A stretch of 64,000 nt of DNA from Martinezella rhizogenes (GTDB taxonomy: Bacteria; Pseudomonadota; Alphaproteobacteria; Rhizobiales; Rhizobiaceae), in NCBI RefSeq assembly GCF_007002745.1, contig NZ_SGNY01000011.1, positions 62,001 through 126,000 of the forward strand, read 5' to 3'. The notes under the pieces were generated by a model that worked only from the letters and a program-made list of their open reading frames with translations, searched no databases and was not told the origin of the DNA. Made by a program: the position numbers and the translations under genes. Below, in pieces: positions 17,079 through 23,202 of this stretch (its first letter is position 1; every line of letters begins with the position of its first letter).

Positions 17079-17164
17079 AATAATGCGGAGGAACGCGGCC
17101 CCAAACCTCGGACTTCAGCCAGTCTGGTTGCGTTCCTCCGCATTATGGGTTGCTCCGGATAACT
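17078..17164. repeat. RIT2 terminal inverted repeat, right
   Basis: Inverted partner of 10213-10299. In this copy the internal dyad, ATAATGCGGAGGAACGC against GCGTTCCTCCGCATTAT, is a perfect 17-bp match. Its outer edge ends AGTTATCC in reverse orientation and abuts the last ArdC fragment. Confidence 0.9.
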
Positions 17165-17282
17165 CAAGGTCCTGACCGACGACAGACGGGCGATCTTCCA
17201 GGCGGCGGCGCATGCGCAGCGGGCCGCAAGCTTCCTGCATGGCCTGCAGCCCGAAGCCGATGACGAGCGCCTCGCTGCCTGA
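17165..17282 (+). pseudogene. ardC: ArdC-type antirestriction protein, 3' fragment
   Basis: Reads KVLTDDRRAIFQAAAHAQRA and ends ...DERLAA at a TGA (17280-17282). The segment LTDDRRAIFQAAAHAQ is a recognisable C-terminal signature of ArdC-type proteins. It completes the coding sequence interrupted at 6558 and 10188, and has no start of its own. Confidence 0.87.
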
Positions 17283-17288
17283 GGACCA

Positions 17289-17465
17289 TCAGCGTCGGTC
17301 GTTGGCCTCGCCAGCGGCCGGCACCTGTTCGGGTTTCGACGCAGAGAGCGTGTCAGAATCAGCCGTGAGATCCAGTTTGCCCCAGATCGAGGTTTTCCGA
17401 TCGGCCTGTTTGAGCTTCCGGGACGGCTTGATTTCGACGGTAAACGGCTTTGGCTGCTGACGCAT
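17289..17465 (-). CDS. Small conserved plasmid protein (58 aa)
   Basis: ATG at 17465 on the minus strand with GGAGG five to six nt before it. The sequence begins MRQQPKPFTVEIKPSRK and contains KTSIWGKLDL, a pattern I associate with short uncharacterised proteins beside ArdC genes on rhizobial plasmids. It is convergent with the ArdC gene and stops 7 bp beyond it. Basic N-terminal half, acidic C-terminal half, no membrane segment. Confidence 0.6.
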   Translation of the reverse strand: MRQQPKPFTVEIKPSRKLKQADRKTSIWGKLDLTADSDTLSASKPEQVPAAGEANDRR

Positions 17466-17661
17466 AGATCCTCCAGGCGACGATTCGCGAGCACGACGAT
17501 AGCCCGAAGAACGGCCAACGCAACGCCCTTGTTCGGGTGTTCCCGGACGTTTGATTTTGACATGTGGCAAGGCAGCGGACCCACCGTTGCGGGATCCGGC
17601 TAGCCGTCGGGGCACAGCTGCCATCGCCGTATTCCTTATGCCCCTGAGCCAGGCCACGTCC
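17466..17661. other. Gap without a supported gene
   Basis: I see no supported gene here. Long open frames on both strands run through it into the DUF736 leader, but they have no ribosome site and no recognisable protein. Confidence 0.5.
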
Positions 17662-17734
17662 TTCGCGGGCTCGATGAGGCGTGTCTGATCGAAAACCGGC
17701 TTCGCCTCGATCGTCCTCCCGCAACGGCCTTGCA

Positions 17735-17789
17735 AAACTTTCTTCCCCTGAGCGCGGTCGCGCCCATTCCTCGCGGACCAACAAAGTTT
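17735..17789 (+). promoter_or_regulatory. AT-armed inverted repeat in DUF736 leader A
   Basis: AAACTTT (17735-17741) and AAAGTTT (17783-17789) flank a 41-nt GC-rich spacer, 120 nt before the DUF736 start. The same feature occurs in copy B at 19593-19647. It fits the leader pattern described for 4895, 20248, 20758 and 21548. Confidence 0.5.
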
Positions 17790-17908
17790 CTCCCGGCCGC
17801 CCTCCATTTCATTCCGGCCCCTGGGGTGCGGTCCGATCGTCCCCGATCCTTGCGACAGCCATCGAGGCCGCGATAGGCGCGGCCCGAAACAGCAAAAGGA
17901 ATACGACA

Positions 17909-18217
17909 ATGGCAACCATCGGCACCTTCACCACCTCCGAAACCGGCTTCAACGGCTCGATCCGCACGCTCGCCCTCAACGTCAAGGCCCGCATCGCCCG
18001 CGTCGAAAACCCCTCCGACAAGGGCCCGCACTTCCGCATCTACGCCGGCAACGTAGAGCTGGGTGCGGCCTGGCAGAAGCGCTCCGAGCAGGACCGCGAC
18101 TACCTCTCGGTCAAGCTGGACGACCCGAGCTTCCCCGCTCCGATCTACGCAACCCTCACCGAAGTCGAAGGCGAGGACGGCTACCAGCTGATCTGGTCCC
18201 GCCCCAACCGGGACTGA
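17909..18217 (+). CDS. DUF736 family protein, copy A
   Basis: 102 residues, ATG at 17909 with AAAGGA upstream. DUF736 proteins are small and typical of alphaproteobacterial plasmids and integrative elements; their function is unknown. Recognised by the start [18 protein letters not shown], the central [17 protein letters not shown] and the end [11 protein letters not shown]. The protein is identical to copy B at 19767-20075. A hairpin (18227-18249) follows the stop. Confidence 0.92.
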   Translation: MATIGTFTTSETGFNGSIRTLALNVKARIARVENPSDKGPHFRIYAGNVELGAAWQKRSEQDRDYLSVKLDDPSFPAPIYATLTEVEGEDGYQLIWSRPNRD

Positions 18218-18226
18218 GGCCCGGAC

Positions 18227-18249
18227 GGTCCCGCCACCAAGGCGGGGCC
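18227..18249 (+). terminator. Hairpin after DUF736 copy A
   Basis: GGTCCCGCC and GGCGGGGCC flank ACCAA. The stem has a G-T pair here; the matching copy at 20085-20107 is perfect. No T-run follows directly. Confidence 0.5.
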
Positions 18250-18326
18250 TCTCCCGTGCTCTGACTTTTTTCCGCCGTTCTCTTTATTGGATGAAAATGG
18301 ATGGAAAAATGGAGTCCGGTATGTCA

Positions 18327-18356
18327 TATCCCATTCGGATGGAAACGGATGGGATA
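18327..18356. promoter_or_regulatory. Dyad just upstream of the Fic gene
   Basis: TATCCCAT (18327-18334) and ATGGGATA (18349-18356) are exact inverted copies with a 14-nt spacer, ending 4 nt before the Fic start codon. GGATG-type half-sites also occur at 18288-18312. A repressor bound here would block translation or transcription; the winged helix at the Fic C-terminus is the obvious candidate. Confidence 0.6.
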
Positions 18357-18360
18357 ATGG

Positions 18361-19416
18361 ATGACGGCCCTTGATCTGGCGAAACTGCGTATCACGCCTG
18401 AGATCCTATCGTTGATCGCCGAGATCGACGAATTCAAAGGTGCATGGCGAGCGCTCGGTCGTATCGCGCCAGACCGGCTCTCCAGCTTGCGCCGGGTCGC
18501 GACGATCGAAAGCATCGGCTCTTCGACCCGTATCGAAGGCGCAAAACTGAGCGACCGAGAAGTCGAAAGGCTGCTCTCGAACCTTCGAATCGGCTCGTTC
18601 ACCAGCCGGGACGAACAGGAGGTCGCAGGCTATGCCGAGGTAATGGAAACGATCTTCTCCGCCTTCGACACGATCCCGCTTGACGAAAATCACATCCGCC
18701 AACTCCATCGGGATCTGCTCGCTCACTCGACCAAAGATGAGCGGCACAGGGGAAACTGGAAAACCCTTGTCAACAACGTCGAAGCCTTCGACGAAGATGG
18801 GCGAAGCCTGGGCGTCGTTTTCGCGACAGCATCCCCCTTTGATACGCCGGGCCGGATGTCGGAACTGGTGTCCTGGCAACAGGCCCAGGAGAAGGATGGG
18901 ACGTTTCACCCTCTGCTCATCGTTGCTGCCTTCGTGGTGGTCTTTCTGGAAATCCATCCTTTCCAGGACGGCAATGGCCGCCTGTCGCGAGCCTTGACCA
19001 CTTTGCTGCTCCTTCGGGCGGGCTATACCTACGTGCCATACAGCTCCCTCGAAAGTGTTGTCGAGCAGAACAAGGAAGCCTATTACCTCGCGCTTCGTCG
19101 AACGCAGGGCACGATCCGGACAGATCAACAGGACTGGAATCCGTGGGTCGAGTTTTTCCTCCGGAGCCTGCAGCGCCAGAAGCAGCGGCTCGAGCGCAAG
19201 ATCGAGCGTGAACGTATCCTGCTGGGCGACCTGCCGGAGTTGTCGGTCTCGATCCTCGAACTGGCGCGTGAGCGCGGGCGCGTTACGGTGATGGACGCGG
19301 CCAAGGCCACAGGCGCAAGCCGCAACACCGTCAAGGATCATCTTCGGGCGTTGACCGAACAGGGGCATCTGACTCTTCATGGAGCGGGTCGCGGGACCTG
19401 GTACGGCCTGAACTAA
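18361..19416 (+). CDS. Fic-domain protein with C-terminal winged helix
   Basis: 351 residues. An N-terminal inhibitory helix motif (SSTRIEG, residues 54-60) precedes the Fic core, whose loop HPFQDGNGRLSR (199-210) matches the canonical HPFxDGNGRxxR, so AMP-transfer activity is likely and self-inhibited. Residues 300-351 form a winged helix-turn-helix (DAAKATGASRNTVKDHLRAL). This architecture is widespread, often as a single-gene autoregulated Fic or as a toxin-antitoxin-like unit. It lies between two identical DUF736 copies, which suggests that it arrived by, or can leave through, homologous recombination. Confidence 0.92.
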   Translation: MTALDLAKLRITPEILSLIAEIDEFKGAWRALGRIAPDRLSSLRRVATIESIGSSTRIEGAKLSDREVERLLSNLRIGSFTSRDEQEVAGYAEVMETIFSAFDTIPLDENHIRQLHRDLLAHSTKDERHRGNWKTLVNNVEAFDEDGRSLGVVFATASPFDTPGRMSELVSWQQAQEKDGTFHPLLIVAAFVVVFLEIHPFQDGNGRLSRALTTLLLLRAGYTYVPYSSLESVVEQNKEAYYLALRRTQGTIRTDQQDWNPWVEFFLRSLQRQKQRLERKIERERILLGDLPELSVSILELARERGRVTVMDAAKATGASRNTVKDHLRALTEQGHLTLHGAGRGTWYGLN

Positions 19417-19766
19417 AGCCGGAGTGATTGGTCCGCCGATGCGCCGGGATCGGAGCCATGGCCCAACTGCGCGCGGCCGCCATTGCCACGTCCCTTTGCC
19501 AAGGGTCAGCGGCGCTCCATTCGCGGGCTCGATGAGGCATGTCTGACCGGAGAGCGGCTTCGCCTCGATCGTCCTCCCGCAACGGCCTTCCAAAACTTTC
19601 TTCCCCTGAGCGCGGTCGCGCCCATTCCTCGCGGAACAACAAAGTTTCTCCCGGCCGCCCTCCATTTCATTCCGGCCCCTGGGGTGCGGTCCGATCGTCC
19701 CCGATCCTTGCGACAGCCATCGAGGCCGCGATAGGCGCGGCCCGAAACAGCAAAAGGAATACGACA

Positions 19767-20075
19767 ATGGCAACCATCGGCACCTTCACCACCTCCGAAA
19801 CCGGCTTCAACGGCTCGATCCGCACGCTCGCCCTCAACGTCAAGGCCCGCATCGCCCGCGTCGAAAACCCCTCCGACAAGGGCCCGCACTTCCGCATCTA
19901 CGCCGGCAACGTAGAGCTGGGTGCGGCCTGGCAGAAGCGCTCCGAGCAGGACCGCGACTACCTCTCGGTCAAGCTGGACGACCCGAGCTTCCCCGCTCCG
20001 ATCTACGCAACCCTCACCGAAGTCGAAGGCGAGGACGGCTACCAGCTGATCTGGTCCCGCCCCAACCGGGACTGA
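19767..20075 (+). CDS. DUF736 family protein, copy B
   Basis: 102 residues, ATG at 19767 with AAAGGA upstream; the predicted protein is identical to copy A. Because even third codon positions match, the duplication is recent or is maintained by gene conversion. Followed by a perfect hairpin (20085-20107) and a strong terminator (20124-20161), so this copy ends a transcription unit. DUF736 function is unknown. Confidence 0.92.
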   Translation: MATIGTFTTSETGFNGSIRTLALNVKARIARVENPSDKGPHFRIYAGNVELGAAWQKRSEQDRDYLSVKLDDPSFPAPIYATLTEVEGEDGYQLIWSRPNRD

Positions 20076-20084
20076 GGCCCGGAC

Positions 20085-20107
20085 GGCCCCGCCACCAAGG
20101 CGGGGCC
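20085..20107 (+). terminator. Hairpin after DUF736 copy B
   Basis: GGCCCCGCC-ACCAA-GGCGGGGCC, a perfect 9-bp stem 10 nt after the stop. No T-run follows; the next hairpin at 20124 is the better terminator. Confidence 0.55.
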
Positions 20108-20123
20108 AACTGGCCACAAAGAC

Positions 20124-20161
20124 AAGCAGGCGGCAGGCATCGAGCCTGCCGCCTGCTTTTT
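20124..20161 (+). terminator. Strong intrinsic terminator
   Basis: A 15-bp perfect stem (20124-20138 with 20144-20158) around the loop ATCGA, followed by a run of Ts to 20161. Confidence 0.9.
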
Positions 20162-20247
20162 CGGTGCGATACGGAACCGGAATATGTCTGCTCAGTGGAT
20201 GCTATCGTGCCGGGAAGAAATGCCGGCCTCGAGGACGAGCGGTTCCC

Positions 20248-20292
20248 CCAATTTTGCCTCCGCTCCGGTTTCCTGCGCTCCAACAAAATCGG
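20248..20292 (+). promoter_or_regulatory. AT-armed inverted repeat in leader of the 54-aa gene
   Basis: CCAATTTTG (20248-20256) and CAAAATCGG (20284-20292), one mismatch, around a GC-rich spacer; followed by GGCTCCCCCACTCG, a TTGACC hexamer, and the next ATG 104 nt downstream. The rest of 20162-20395 holds no gene. Confidence 0.55.
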
Positions 20293-20395
20293 CTCCCCCA
20301 CTCGCCGGCTCCGCCGGTCGCTTCCGCGCTCCTTGACCCCGTTATCTCTTCCCGCCCCGCCGTCTCGTCTTTCACGAACTCAAGGAGATGAGACG

Positions 20396-20560
20396 ATGAC
20401 CATCGAACGGCACATCGAGGAACTGCGCGCCGAATTGAGGAACGCCTGCGACGCCGTCGAGCGGGCTCAGGTCGAAGCGGAGCTTCAGCTCGCCCTGGCC
20501 GATCTGGCCGTGGCGCTTGCCGAACAGGACGGCATCATCGAAGCCGAGCCGCCTTTCTGA
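20396..20560 (+). CDS. Small acidic helical protein (54 aa)
   Basis: ATG at 20396 with AAGGAGA 8 nt upstream. The 54 residues form a nearly continuous amphipathic helix (HIEELRAELRNACDAVERAQ and on), typical of a small dimeric coiled coil. No family is recognised. The long leader and strong ribosome site argue that it is real. Longer in-frame openings from 20195 run through the leader and are unlikely to be used. Confidence 0.62.
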   Translation: MTIERHIEELRAELRNACDAVERAQVEAELQLALADLAVALAEQDGIIEAEPPF

Positions 20561-20757
20561 GGCGGCTCTCATTCTGCTGGATCATGAGCCGGTCCGCCGG
20601 ATCGACCGGCCTCCCGGCTGTCAGGGGTTTCCCCCTCGACACTCTTGCCGGCTCGCGCCGGATACGGTCACGTCCCCTACAGGGCCGTGGGTCTCTTCTC
20701 TCTCTGACGTCCCATGGTACTCCAGCAAATCCGGCGTCAAGGACGGCGCGGTCTCCC

Positions 20758-20794
20758 CCAATTTTTCCGCCGCTGCGCTTCCCGAAAAAATTGG
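20758..20794 (+). promoter_or_regulatory. AT-armed inverted repeat in leader of the 160-aa gene
   Basis: CCAATTTTT (20758-20766) and AAAAATTGG (20786-20794) are perfect inverted copies around CCGCCGCTGCGCTTCCCGA, followed by CTCCCCCGCTCGCG and TTGACC. The next ATG is 91 nt downstream. The rest of 20561-20884 holds no gene that I can support. Confidence 0.6.
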
Positions 20795-20884
20795 CTCCCC
20801 CGCTCGCGAGCCGCGTCCCGCGGTCCTTGACCCCTCTTTGCAACAGAGAGGCCGATTTCCGTCATCAATGAAGGAGATCACACA

Positions 20885-21367
20885 ATGACACCTGACCAGA
20901 ACCTTGCGCTCTACACCAAGCTTTCCGGTTTCCGGCTCGTCGTCCTCGCCAACCGCTTCGGCTGCGATACCGACGTTTCGCGAAAGCTCCATGAGCGACT
21001 GCTCGAAGGGCTCGAGGCGGCTGCCGGTCGTATCCGGACCATCACGGCATTGGAGCGGGCCGGCGACGACGAATATGCCGCGTACCGGCTGGAAGGTGAG
21101 ACCGAGATCTTCGGGCGCTTCACCATTATCCTGCTGGATGAGCTCGACATCGATTTCGACACGCACGAATACCGCATCAACGGCGGCGATTGGTCCATCG
21201 CTTTGACGGCGGACTATACCGGCGTCGACATCGACTATCCGGAACTGATTGCGCTCACCGACGACGAACTCGGCTCACTTGCGCCGATCATCAAGGATAT
21301 CACGCGGGAAACCGGTATCGCAGTAAGTGCCTCCCGTGTCAGCTACATCAGGTGTCCAGCATCATAA
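20885..21367 (+). CDS. Conserved plasmid protein, unknown function (160 aa)
   Basis: ATG at 20885 with AAGGAGA upstream. The 160-residue soluble protein is strongly acidic in its C-terminal half (DELDIDFDTHEYRINGGDW). The first 60 residues look helical and the rest beta-rich. No known family is identified. Flanked on both sides by leader-type sequence, so it is a monocistronic leading-region gene. Confidence 0.7.
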   Translation: MTPDQNLALYTKLSGFRLVVLANRFGCDTDVSRKLHERLLEGLEAAAGRIRTITALERAGDDEYAAYRLEGETEIFGRFTIILLDELDIDFDTHEYRINGGDWSIALTADYTGVDIDYPELIALTDDELGSLAPIIKDITRETGIAVSASRVSYIRCPAS

Positions 21368-21547
21368 TCAATCCGTCGGCGGGCTCGACCATCCGGAGGG
21401 CGGCGAGAGCGGCCCTTCGTTGAGATGCCGGCGAGACCATCGCAATGATGGCGAGAACGACCAGTTGAGCCTCTTCCTTTCGACCTGCCGTCATCTCTCA
21501 TCGGGGATGTTGCAGCCCGTGCGTCGCGACGCAACCTGCCGCCGCCA

Positions 21548-21590
21548 GAATTTTCCCCGCCGCGCTGCGGCTCCTCGCGAATCAAAATTC
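21548..21590 (+). promoter_or_regulatory. AT-armed inverted repeat in leader of the 57-aa gene
   Basis: GAATTTT (21548-21554) and AAAATTC (21584-21590) flank a GC-rich spacer containing CCGCGCTGCGG; the next ATG is 107 nt downstream. The remainder of 21368-21696 contains no gene I can support. Confidence 0.55.
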
Positions 21591-21696
21591 AGCCGCCGTC
21601 AGGTCCTCCACGTCCGTTACGGCCCTTTGGGTGCGCCCCTCCTTTCGGGCCTGCGCTCACATCCCGCGATGACCGCAATCGACAAGGAGATCCATC

Positions 21697-21870
21697 ATGC
21701 AACAGCTCGCTCAATTCCTCGCCGCTACCGGCCGCCGGCTCCACACCCTCGGAAAGGTGATCAGCCACTTCTTCCGCAAGGGCAAGCTCGGCCTGAAGCT
21801 TGGCCTCAAGATCCCGTTTTTCGTCGAGATCGAGGTGTCCTTCGAGACCGACTGGAACCGGCGCCGATGA
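21697..21870 (+). CDS. Small basic protein (57 aa)
   Basis: ATG at 21697 preceded by AAGGAGATCC. Sequence MQQLAQFLAATGRRLHTLGK, then SHFFRKGKLGLKLGLKIPFF, ending ETDWNRRR. It is amphipathic and basic in the middle with an aromatic C-terminal end, consistent with a small nucleic-acid- or membrane-surface-associated protein. Family unknown. A TTCG-capped terminator directly follows. Confidence 0.65.
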   Translation: MQQLAQFLAATGRRLHTLGKVISHFFRKGKLGLKLGLKIPFFVEIEVSFETDWNRRR

Positions 21871-21881
21871 GGCACGCTCAC

Positions 21882-21904
21882 GGCCCGCTTCGGCGGGCCT
21901 TTCT
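21882..21904 (+). terminator. Terminator after the 57-aa gene
   Basis: GGCCCGC-TTCG-GCGGGCC, a 7-bp stem with an ultrastable TTCG loop, followed by TTTCTC. It ends where the convergent WGR gene stops. Confidence 0.8.
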
Positions 21905-22161
21905 CAACTCGCCACGCAGGCGCGCGGACGATACCCGCGTTTTCGCTTTTGTCGGAGCAGATCGAGAAACAGCCGTACGGCTTCCTCTTCCCGACTGAAA
22001 TGATGGACCATCATCTGCCCCTTGCTTCCGATGCGGCCCCATTTGCGCAGGAGACAGACGTCCCCGAACAGGTTTGGTTCGATCGACATGGCATAGTAGC
22101 GGGCCATGTTCTTCGAGGCGTCCGAGCGCTCGACATAGAGATGGTAGGGTTGCGCGATCAT
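21904..22161 (-). CDS. WGR-domain protein (85 aa)
   Basis: Started at the ATG at 22161 (MIAQPYHLYVERSD); a longer frame to 22203 is possible. It consists of a single WGR domain: LYVERSDASKNMARYYAMSI, then LLRKWGRIGSKGQMMVHHF and the closing helix EEAVRLFLDLLRQKRKRGY. WGR domains bind DNA ends in PARP proteins; solitary ones are frequent on rhizobial plasmids beside the tra genes. Partner unknown. Convergent with the 57-aa gene. Confidence 0.85.
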   Translation of the reverse strand: MIAQPYHLYVERSDASKNMARYYAMSIEPNLFGDVCLLRKWGRIGSKGQMMVHHFSREEEAVRLFLDLLRQKRKRGYRPRACVAS

Positions 22162-22361
22162 GAGGTCAGAATCTCTGATCGCGGGGATCCCGTCCAACGA
22201 CACTTATGAATCGGTCGGCGCAGATCGATTCATAACGGTGATGACATGCGAAAGGTCGTGACAAGCTTGGGCGAGACGCCGGCGGCGCACGGCTCTGTTC
22301 GCGGTGCTCACGGAGCCCGCACACGGTCTCCGCCCCTTGGGCGACGATCCTCTCGCGGATC

Positions 22362-22970
22362 TCAGCCGCACCATCCATGTCTTGCGCCGTCCCAGTTCCT
22401 GGCGAGGCCCTCGTCGACGAGAGTGTCTCCGAGCGAGCGCCCTGCCCGCGTTACGGTACGGAGCTTGCGGCCATACTTGTCTTCGTCGCGCAACCCGGCT
22501 GAAAGCGAGAACCTGCCGGCATTGAGCAGCGCAAGCAGGCGCGCTTTCGCCGCCTCGCCTTTGATCCGTTCCGCCTCGCAACGCGGCGGGCTGAGCTCAG
22601 GCGTGTCGATATCCGCGATGCGGATTTTCTCGCCTTTGAACCAGAACGTGTCGCCGTCGACGACGCAATTCACATGTCTGCCCCCGCCACAGATTGAAAA
22701 CGCTTCCGACAGCGAGTCCGTCGTCGGAATTTTGCCCAGAGCGAGGTCACCGGTGAGATCTCCCGCGCCGCCGAAGGCAAGCCATCCTCCCGCAGCGATG
22801 CCGATAGCTGAGATGACTGCCATCAGCGATATGCGCGAGATGCTCCCTCCAGATAGCGGTGATTTTCCCCGCAGGCGATGTCGATCATTCCTGCTACCGG
22901 ACTTCCGCGGCTTTCTGAACGGAACCACATTCGATTTCGCCACTCGCCCGTCCTCTCCTGTTTGCCTCAC
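22362..22970 (-). CDS. Membrane-anchored thermonuclease (SNase-like)
   Basis: 202 residues. A basic N-terminus is followed by one membrane segment (about 45-65), then an SNase-like fold. The catalytic set of staphylococcal nuclease is complete: D105 and D107 in VVDGDTF, R117 in KIRI, D122 and E125 in DIDTPEL, R168 in DKYGRKL. A periplasmic nuclease next to the tra genes could act on DNA around the mating pore; this is inference. The 200 bp between it and the WGR gene (22162-22361) and the 232 bp to traG (22971-23202) contain no gene I can support. Confidence 0.88.
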   Translation of the reverse strand: MRQTGEDGRVAKSNVVPFRKPRKSGSRNDRHRLRGKSPLSGGSISRISLMAVISAIGIAAGGWLAFGGAGDLTGDLALGKIPTTDSLSEAFSICGGGRHVNCVVDGDTFWFKGEKIRIADIDTPELSPPRCEAERIKGEAAKARLLALLNAGRFSLSAGLRDEDKYGRKLRTVTRAGRSLGDTLVDEGLARNWDGARHGWCG

Positions 22971-23202
22971 CCTATATCGAACCCGGTTTCATCTGCGTTT
23001 ACGGATACGCTCGGCCTCGACCTTCAGTCGGGCCGGCAGTATGGTGTGCGGGAGCGGGGCGCAGTCGGTCCCGCCTCCCCTTCGGGCCACTATGTTGAGG
23101 CTCCTGCGGCTGCGCTCTCTCCCGCTCTCGCACGACGAGAATTCCCGAAATCCCACCCCCGGGTGGCCGCTATGCTGATTTCTCCGATACTCTTCATGAT
23201 CC

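Larger units (their letters stand above)
10186..17164. mobile_element. RIT2: recombinase-in-trio element with passenger genes
   Basis: About 6.98 kb bounded by 87-bp inverted repeats (10213-10299 and 17078-17164) that differ at only three or four positions. It contains rarA, a RidA-family gene and a WYL regulator, followed by three overlapping plus-strand tyrosine recombinases. Its removal joins SYLGSWLK (10188) to KVLTDDRRAIFQ (17166), restoring the ArdC reading frame. The triplet AAG occurs at both edges and may be the target duplication. Most described RIT elements carry only the recombinases, so the passenger genes are unusual. Confidence 0.88.
17662..18249. repeat. 588-bp direct repeat, copy A (leader plus DUF736)
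   Basis: Copy of 19520-20107 at a constant offset of 1858 bp with about eight differences, nearly all in the first 130 bp. The DUF736 coding part appears identical. The two copies flank the Fic gene, so recombination between them would delete it. Confidence 0.92.
19520..20107. repeat. 588-bp direct repeat, copy B (leader plus DUF736)
   Basis: Second copy of 17662-18249 at an offset of 1858 bp. Includes the AT-armed inverted repeat of the leader, the DUF736 gene and the hairpin. Confidence 0.92.

Noticed and set aside
17681-17908. In-frame extension of DUF736 into its leader (both copies)
   Set aside because: The extension is Ser/Arg/Pro-rich without similarity to a protein, and the ATG at 17909 (19767) has AAAGGA and the standard DUF736 N-terminus.
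18406-19773. Minus-strand open frame opposite the Fic gene (455 codons)
   Set aside because: It is the shadow of the Fic coding sequence and of the duplicated leader; the Fic motifs on the other strand are unambiguous.
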